From Phoronis ovalis (taxonomy: Eukaryota; Phoronida; Phoronidae): 26,017 nt of DNA. Where the stretch lies: NCBI GenBank assembly GCA_028565635.1, contig JAOXYB010053389.1, positions 1 to 26,017 of the forward strand. Direction: 5' to 3'. This document shows, one piece after another, positions 20,008 through 26,017 of this stretch. The position numbers and the translations under genes were made by a program. The stretch's first letter is position 1. Each line of letters starts with the position of its first letter. The notes below the pieces were generated by a model that was not told the DNA's origin, did not search any database, and was given only the letters and a program-made list of their open reading frames with translations.

Positions 20008-20250
20008 TTTCAAACCAGTTTGAAAATTAGGATTTATGCATTTTTCAAATCAGTTTAATTTGGCAAATCTGTGTCCACACGCAAAGAAGTCATGATGGCT
20101 TGGCGAAACTGATGAATGTCAAAGTGGTTTGAAGTTCAAGCCAGCCTGAGTAGGTGGTTTAGACAAACCAGTTAGAGAAAGTCAGATACGCATTCATACT
20201 ACAATCTCAAACCGATTTGAGAGGATAACCCCTGCCCAGCCGGTTTGAAA
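20008..20250. repeat. Cluster of palindromic CAAACCGGTTTG-like motifs
   Basis: Motifs include TTTCAAACCAGTTTGAAA (20008-20025), CAAATCAGTTTAATTTG (20046-20062), CAAACCAGTT (20164-20173), CTCAAACCGATTTGAG (20206-20221) and CCGGTTTGAAA (20240-20250). The half-site AACCGGTT is the Grainyhead-family consensus, but the same spacing of palindromes is also typical of short transposon ends. I cannot tell these apart from sequence alone. Confidence 0.5.
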
Positions 20251-20619
20251 TGTTGTGTGTGAACATGCAGAGCCACTAGCAAATTTTTATTTATGTGGAT
20301 CTCAATTATTCATTTCACTGGATCCAATGTGCCATATAGTATAACATCTGAAACAACTTTAAAATTAAACACAAAAATTATTCCTGGAAATATGGAAGTC
20401 CCAAAAAGATGCAATATATAGAAATCCCATAATGATGTAATACAATGGAAAAAAAGAGATAAAATAAATAAAATAGCCTTCTTGCAAAGGCAAGGATTAA
20501 ACCACCAGGAATAACACCTTCACCTAACTTTTAACTTCGTAATATAGATCAAAAAACAAAAATATGAGAAATATAAAAAAAATCCATAATTATATTATTT
20601 TGGAACTTTAAATGTAATG

Positions 20620-20672
20620 TACACACACACACATAATGTAGTGTATGTGTGAACATCACGCACGCACACGTA
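20620..20672. repeat. CA/TG-rich simple repeat
   Basis: About six CA units are followed by interrupted TG and CA/CG tracts (CACGCACGCACACG). Confidence 0.8.
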
Positions 20673-21508
20673 TATAATCTGTAAAAATATGGGTTAAATC
20701 ATGCTTATTTTACCTACTTTTCCTACATGCATCAACACAATTCACAAAAATTAATGCACTTACTATGCTACAACTACAAAAATAATGGTACTTGAACAAA
20801 AATTTTCTACATATTTCTTTAAAATTACAAGTCCTGGTTATACTTATCCAATTTATACATATAAATGTTCTAGTCTACTAAATCCCTATTTATATCACAA
20901 TTGATAATACCCCAGAAAGAGTGACCATATGTGACAAATGCCTTAACAAAGCTGTCTACAAGGGAATTAAAGAATGTGTTGATAGTTAATGATATGTAAA
21001 GGCTACACAATAGTTTAATAATGATACAATGGACATTCACACAACAACTTTTTAAACAATACATTTCAAGAAGGCTTAATTAGATCATTGAGTAATTCAT
21101 TATATGCCTCTTACGTGACAAAAATGAATTAATTATGCTCTACAATTAAAAGCCCTATAGTACTGTATTTTTAAATATAAATGTAGAATCAAAGAGGCAG
21201 ATATTTCTAATGATACAAGATGAAACCTGTCATATTTTAGAGGCGTGTTTTACCTGAACTTTAGTTACGTTATAATTAACATAATTTTTTGTTCTCAAGT
21301 TACCTATCTATCATATTTTTGTTTTACTTGGACAGATTTTTTAATTTGGTTGCTAAATTGCCAACAATTGTTCTTGAAATATGTCAAAAACATCAAGATA
21401 ATTTCCCCGGGATAATATATTTAAAGTTTCAAAATTCATTGCCATGATAGCAATTATTTATAACAAAAACTGCTTTGATATTGCTTCAGAAGTATATCAC
21501 ATTATTAC
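20673..21508. other. Gene-free A/T-rich stretch
   Basis: Nothing supportable was seen apart from one exact flank of the following MITE (21501-21508). Confidence 0.4.
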
Positions 21509-21995
21509 TCTGAATAAATCTATCCATTAGTGTTCTGTGCCTTCTCAACTAATGTCTGGGATTAACCATATAGTCAAATGTTGTATTCCTTCCATTTAAC
21601 AATTATAGTGAAATAAATACTTCATTAAGCGTCCCCAACCCAGATAAGCCAAGGCTTTCTTTTTGTGTGAGCCTACCAAGTCTATTCTATTTCTGAATAG
21701 GTATCCTCCAGGAGCTTGCTTTTTGCTTAGTGGACTATATAGATAAACTCTGGCAGGACAGAATATGTGTGTGATCGACCTATTGTGCTAGCTACCAGCT
21801 TAGTCAACTGTTATACCTATTATTGTAAGTTGCAATTTGATTGGTGTTAAGACTTTTGCAAAGACTTTATATATAATTAAATAAAGGGAATATTGTTCTT
21901 CTGCTTTTCAAGATAATAAACAAAAATTAACTATGGTAAAGCCAGACGTTAGTTGAGAAGGTACGTAACACTAATGGATGCATTTATTTACACTG
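21509..21995. mobile_element. hAT-like MITE with about 50-bp terminal inverted repeats
   Basis: The left repeat contains TCTGAATAAATCTATCC, ATTAGTGTT and CCTTCTCAACTAATGTCTGG. The right repeat, read on the other strand, begins CAGTGTAAATAAATGCATCC and continues ATTAGTGTT and CCTTCTCAACTAACGTCTGG. Exact 8-bp direct repeats ATTATTAC flank it (21501-21508 and 21996-22003); they have T at position 2 and A at position 7. The right end has the hAT-like CAGTG; the left seems to have lost CAG, which is still present in the related foldback at 17901. The 380-bp interior has no transposase frame. Confidence 0.85.
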
Positions 21996-22499
21996 ATTAT
22001 TACTCGGACTATCGAAATCAATCATTCAAATATTGCATGTCATATTTTTACCGCAAAATTGACTTGTTTAGATAAGCATTTTTCTTTAAAGGCATTAATT
22101 ATTTACTACAACTTTGGTTGCAAAATGGATAAGTATGCTAAACCAATAAGCATTCATTATTCTATAAACAGACAAAATAATATAATTATGATAGTGCAAA
22201 TTAAGGGAACCAATTTGTGCACTTTTTAAGGAACTTTTTCCCAAATCTCTAGTGGTGATAGAAAAATAATGTCAATTTTATTCGTCATTATTTCACTTGA
22301 TACAATATGTGTTTCCCATGTAATAATAATAACCTTATTAGAAAAAATATTTTAATTGTTACATAATAAGCATACTTAAATTCTTCTGGATGCAAATAAT
22401 CAAGACATGCAAGTTTATCATTTTTTACTAAAAATAAACCTTTGAATCCAGCAGGGCTAATCTGCAAATAAAGGGATTTAAATTCTTCTGAGTGTTACA
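21996..22499. other. Gene-free A/T-rich stretch
   Basis: Nothing supportable. A minus-strand AATAAA at about 22277-22282 could serve the gene at 22748-23410. Confidence 0.35.
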
Positions 22500-22747
22500 A
22501 TCTCAATGCACTGCAAGTAGTAAGACTCGATCAGCAGGCTTCTTAATTTAGTACCATTAGATGATGGAACAAATTATTCCCATTCCCAGCAGATATTTTT
22601 TTATCACGAGTATCTCGCATAACACAGGTTAAATTGTAGGCAGTGTTCATACACAGGCAGTAAACTCTTATTTCAGTATCATTAGATGATGGAACAAATT
22701 ATTATTATATCTCCATGTAGATATTTCCTATCGTAGTTGTAAATCTC
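22500..22747 (-). pseudogene. Two decayed tandem copies of the 3' end of the neighbouring gene
   Basis: The last about 110 bp of the 22748-23410 gene recur downstream of its stop codon. The anchor GATGGAACAAA occurs at about 22563, 22688 and 22818, so the periods are 125 and 130 bp. On the minus strand the middle copy still reads FVPSSNDTE against FVPSPNDTE in the intact gene, then loses frame by a single-base deletion. The far copy has a single-base deletion before that motif. Both therefore look like broken duplicates, not exons. Confidence 0.75.
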
Positions 22748-23410
22748 TTAATAAAGGGAAAATGGTAGATGGCTTTCATACAGAGGCAGCAGACTCTTCA
22801 ATTCAGTGTCATTAGGTGATGGAACAAACTGTTTCCGTCTTCCTGTTGATATTTTTTTACCATTATTTATCCAGCTGCATAAGTTGGGAGTTTTTTCACA
22901 ACTTATTTCATCCATTTTCCATTTTCTGGGTTGTGTATTTTTGTCATTTTCTTTGTGATTTGATTGTGGATAATCATATGTTTGTTTATGAGTCGACATT
23001 TTAGCAGGAGAGGTTAGGTGATCAGTTTTGATGCTGTCAGCCAATGAAATTGCTTGCCCTGCTGAACTGGTACAAATATACCCCGTTGATTTTTTTTGTT
23101 CCAAAACAGTTCTCTCTTCATAACTTATAGAAGGTACTTCAGCTTTACAATTACTCGTTCCATTACACTTGCAATTTATGAATAATTTTGCTTGAACAGT
23201 ACGATCACACATACTTGGTCTTTGTTGAACATAGTTAACTTTTGCAGCAGATATTTTTCGTATCCGAACCAAATCATTTTGCAGAATCATTACACGTCTT
23301 CTTAACCTGTCATTTTCATCTTTGAGGTCATATACAGGTTTATCTTGGTATGTTTTTGAAGATCCTTGTCTAACTTCAGCAAAACAAGAAACACTGTTAA
23401 CAGTTCCCAT
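22748..23410 (-). CDS. Unrecognised 220-residue protein, single open frame, N-myristoylation-like start
   Basis: I do not recognise this protein. The frame runs from an ATG with G at -3 and +4 to TAA, and an in-frame stop lies 24 nt upstream. It is by far the longest non-repetitive open frame in the window. The N-terminus MGTVNSVSC has Gly2, Ser6 and Cys9, which fits an N-myristoylation signal with a possible palmitoylated cysteine. Residues about 26-53 are charged with heptad-like hydrophobics (YDLKDENDRLRRRVMILQND), suggesting a short coiled coil. C80, C82 and C88 cluster. The rest is Ser/Thr/Lys/Asn-rich and probably disordered. The last about 36 residues lie in a unit repeated twice more downstream. 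It may be a single-exon gene or the first or only coding exon of a longer one; an acceptor-like TAAACAG lies just upstream of the ATG. Confidence 0.55.
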   Translation of the reverse strand: MGTVNSVSCFAEVRQGSSKTYQDKPVYDLKDENDRLRRRVMILQNDLVRIRKISAAKVNYVQQRPSMCDRTVQAKLFINCKCNGTSNCKAEVPSISYEERTVLEQKKSTGYICTSSAGQAISLADSIKTDHLTSPAKMSTHKQTYDYPQSNHKENDKNTQPRKWKMDEISCEKTPNLCSWINNGKKISTGRRKQFVPSPNDTELKSLLPLYESHLPFSLY

Positions 23411-25670
23411 TTCGTTGCTTAATAACTGTTTATCTTAACATCGTACTAATAACTCAAGAATATCTAAGAGTAATTAATTTTATATGCATGAAACACAAAT
23501 CACACGAAATGACAATTTCCTAATAAGCAAATTCTTCATAAACAGACAGATACTAAGTACGAGATAATTAAACAATGCTGATCAGCTCATTAGTACCTAC
23601 TTCACACGAAATTGAGAATACAGGTACAGTATGACACAAAATAGATGACTTATTTTGTAAAATATAAAGAGTATGTTGATCATCTTCACAAAAGATTTGC
23701 TCATAAGTTGTTAATGAGTTCCACTGCAATAATATTTACATAAATAAGCCACAATGTATTTTTTTTTGTTTTTATCATTATTTTCATCAATCAAAATAAA
23801 ATCTCTTTTCTGTACATTATTATTACTACAGAAATTATAGTTCAGGAAATTTTGCTTTGTTCTAAAGTGATGTGCTTCTAAAAATACAGTTGTCAGAAAA
23901 ATATTTGCCAGTTTTGCTTTGAAGGGTCATAACTGTTTTGTATCTATAAGGGTGTTGGAGCTAGATTGTTTTTTGAAGTCTGACTTTTCAAAAAATGTAA
24001 GTTTTTCCCTAAATGGGTACCTTACTGATTGCATTATCGCATGTAAACAAAAGTTCATATTTTTCCTGTGACATTATATCTTCATTTAATTGTTCAAAAT
24101 CTGATATGAAGTTTACAAAGGAATACCCCATGTGAAGGTGGTCAAGGTTTGACTTTTACCTGAAGGTAAGCACTCCAGCACATCTGTAAAACCACTTGGA
24201 CTGACACTCTATAAACAGACTGCCTAATAAATAGATGCTGGAGATATATTTGATAAACCATTGGCATCAGATCTGCATTTTGCAAATCACTTATTTTTTG
24301 ATATTGAACAGTCAAGCTTTCATTATATGTCAATTTATGTAATATATAATAGAGGGGGAACTGGTGCAGGAAATAAAGTAACTTTTTGCAAATCACAGGA
24401 AATAAAATATCAAATTTATGTTATCATAATGTGACAACTACGAATACGGAAATCACACATCAACTGCTATAAACGCTGAATTTCATGGCTCACGGATAAG
24501 TAATAAATATCACCTTCATGCGTAACACTTATATAACAAATCTCAAGTCGTGCAAAATAAAATTTATATTCCACAAATGACAACAAATTTTAGCAAGCCG
24601 CGATAGGTGACGAAAGTACTCATTCCCCTTAAAATACTTTTGATGAACACTGCCATGCTGTAATTTCAGACAAATTTCATAAAATATACTTTTCTAAGTA
24701 ATCAGGACTAATAAAATATTTTCCTAATTAAATTAGTCCAAGATGTAATCAAAGCAGTTTCTACATTGTATAATTATTATTTCAATTATGCTTCATCTGT
24801 ATGTAATTAAAATAAAATGACAACATTAAATTTTGTAGTAAGTTGTATTTTAAAAAATATAAATATTAAACACTTTTCTATTGTGCTCTCAAAATGTAGA
24901 GTTCTTAACAACAATATTATTATTTATACAATAATGAATCAAACATCTCATTAAGTTAATTAGTCATGAAATATAAAAGTGTCTTTAGGGTACTTTGTCC
25001 TTTTATTCATAACAGGTTTTCTTTTGCCTCAAGTATCAAACATTAAGCATATTTCACCTCATATTCTATACAGTGGCCTTCCAATCAGGGTTCTTTTACC
25101 AAAATACAAACAATGTCATGGTTCAATTATTAAAAAATACTAATGCAAGCAGAGTTCTTAATCAAAATCCTTAATTATTCAGTGAACATTAATTCCATGA
25201 AAAGATGTCACCTTGCACTGATGAAGATGTCAAATTGACTACAAAAGCTGTGACTACAACGTTTATATTTATTTTGTTTAATTGCCTTCATCTAATTATG
25301 GCTTCCAGTTTCTGTATCAGTTCTTGTCACTCACTCACTCCCCAGTATCAACAATCCTTTGCGCACTTCATTTTTACAATATACTGAGACCCCAGGGCTG
25401 AGACTATATAATTACAAACTGATCGATTATATAGCAGGAAATACTGACTGTACCAAATCATTGTGCTACCATACTTCCTGTTTTACTTACAAAGAGAGCA
25501 CAAAAACATATTCCTTGATAACTCACAAAGTACTGGACCCATTTCAACGAAACTTGGATCAAACTGAATCTTTAAACTTTGTGTTGGAAGTCATATAGTA
25601 CTTGGTGTCATCGTGCAACACTAAACTAACTAGTTAGGCATGCACATTGTTGATGAAATAAATATTTTGT
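23411..25670. other. Gene-free A/T-rich stretch
   Basis: No gene could be supported. TTTTGCAAATCAC occurs twice about 100 bp apart (near 24278 and 24383), and ACCTGAAGGT near 24160 is a short palindrome. The stretches around 23925-24150 and 25500-25600 look like fragments of dispersed repeats, but I cannot name a family. Confidence 0.35.
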
Positions 25671-25865
25671 ATGAAGTCAACAAAACATAATAAATCAATT
25701 TCTTTCCAAGATTTGCAGGCCAATCTTTATTTCCAGCCTGGACGAGCAGATTGGGAGCCAGGTTTTGAAGAAACACCAGATAGTAAACTTCTACGGACTG
25801 TTTTATTGCCTCCTGTAGAAAAAAATATCACTATCAAATTGTTTGTGTGGATTTACTTTCTATGA
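25671..25865 (+). CDS. Possible exon of an unidentified gene running off the right edge
   Basis: The frame encodes a compositionally normal, non-repetitive segment, QANLYFQPGRADWEPGFEE then TPDSKLLRTVLLPPVEKN, unlike the low-complexity A/T translations around it. A fair acceptor (TTTCTTTCCAAGATTTGCAG) would begin the exon at 25719. A weak donor CCTCCT|GTAGAA could end it at 25814. Alternatively the ATG at 25671 is a true start, or the frame runs on to TGA at 25863-25865. I do not recognise the protein. It could also be a transposon remnant. Confidence 0.3.
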   Translation: MKSTKHNKSISFQDLQANLYFQPGRADWEPGFEETPDSKLLRTVLLPPVEKNITIKLFVWIYFL

Positions 25866-25880
25866 AAAACATATATTAAA

Positions 25881-25882
25881 TA

Positions 25883-25914
<32 letters not shown>

Positions 25915-26017
25915 CGTGTGTGCATGTGTGCATGTGTGTATGTGTGTATGTGTGTATGTATGTATGTATGTATGTATGTATGTATGTATGTATGTATGTA
26001 TGTATGTATGTATGTAT
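25881..26017. repeat. TG then TATG microsatellite
   Basis: About 12 TG units pass through mixed TGTA/TGCA steps into a pure TATG tract that is cut by the window edge, so its true length is unknown. Confidence 0.97.

Noticed and set aside
21978-22229. 83-codon plus-strand frame
   Set aside because: It starts inside the right terminal repeat of the MITE and reads as translated A/T-rich DNA.
24142-24396. 84-codon minus-strand frame
   Set aside because: Composition is that of translated A/T-rich repeat DNA; it has no start context or splice support.
1-26017. tRNA, rRNA or snRNA genes, bacterial operons or viral genes
   Set aside because: No cloverleaf with A and B boxes, no conserved rRNA or snRNA blocks, and no reverse transcriptase, transposase or viral protein motifs were seen in any frame.

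Overview
The window is A/T-rich nuclear DNA from an animal, most likely an invertebrate. The evidence is multi-exon genes with GT-AG introns, AATAAA polyadenylation signals, microsatellites and several small inverted-repeat transposons. Both recognisable genes, AK2 and SNX17, are conserved across bilaterians. A mollusc is my guess from the look of the dispersed repeats, but nothing in the window proves it.

The centre of the window is a head-to-head gene pair. Adenylate kinase 2 (AK2) lies on the minus strand, about 6159-9997, with five coding exons and a 243-residue product. Sorting nexin 17 (SNX17) lies on the plus strand, 10364-17583, with thirteen coding exons and a 469-residue product. 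Every junction in both models keeps frame and matches the known family proteins almost end to end. The two start codons are about 370 bp apart, so 10019-10363 is probably a shared bidirectional promoter; it carries an ETS-like and a YY1-like site. The proteins do unrelated jobs: AK2 balances adenine nucleotides in the mitochondrial intermembrane space, and SNX17 recycles NPxY cargo from endosomes. The link between them is genomic, not functional.

Left flank, 1-6158: a degenerate inverted-repeat element (73-1046), mostly featureless DNA with a CTCF-like site (2920-2933), one copy of a dispersed repeat (3870-4460), and a 42/48-bp minisatellite (5504-5826) that supplies polyadenylation hexamers downstream of AK2. 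AK2 intron 1 holds a 1.07-kb near-perfect inverted repeat (8238-9311). SNX17 introns hold a hAT-like MITE with an exact 8-bp target duplication (11702-12181), an imperfect hairpin (13402-13497) and another small inverted-repeat element (14468-14744).

Right flank, 17584-26017: a 90-bp foldback (17901-17990) related to a larger hAT-like MITE (21509-21995), the second copy of the dispersed repeat (18624-19100), a cluster of palindromic CAAACCGGTTTG-like motifs (20008-20250), and an unrecognised minus-strand gene of 220 codons (22748-23410). The 3' end of that gene is repeated twice more downstream as decayed copies. A possible exon (25671-25865) and a TG/TATG microsatellite that runs off the edge finish the window.

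I see no previously undescribed defence, toxin or mobile-gene system. The observations most worth following are the tandem splice donor that sets the SNX17 frame, the long intronic hairpin of AK2, and the triplicated 3' end of the orphan gene with a myristoylation-like N-terminus.
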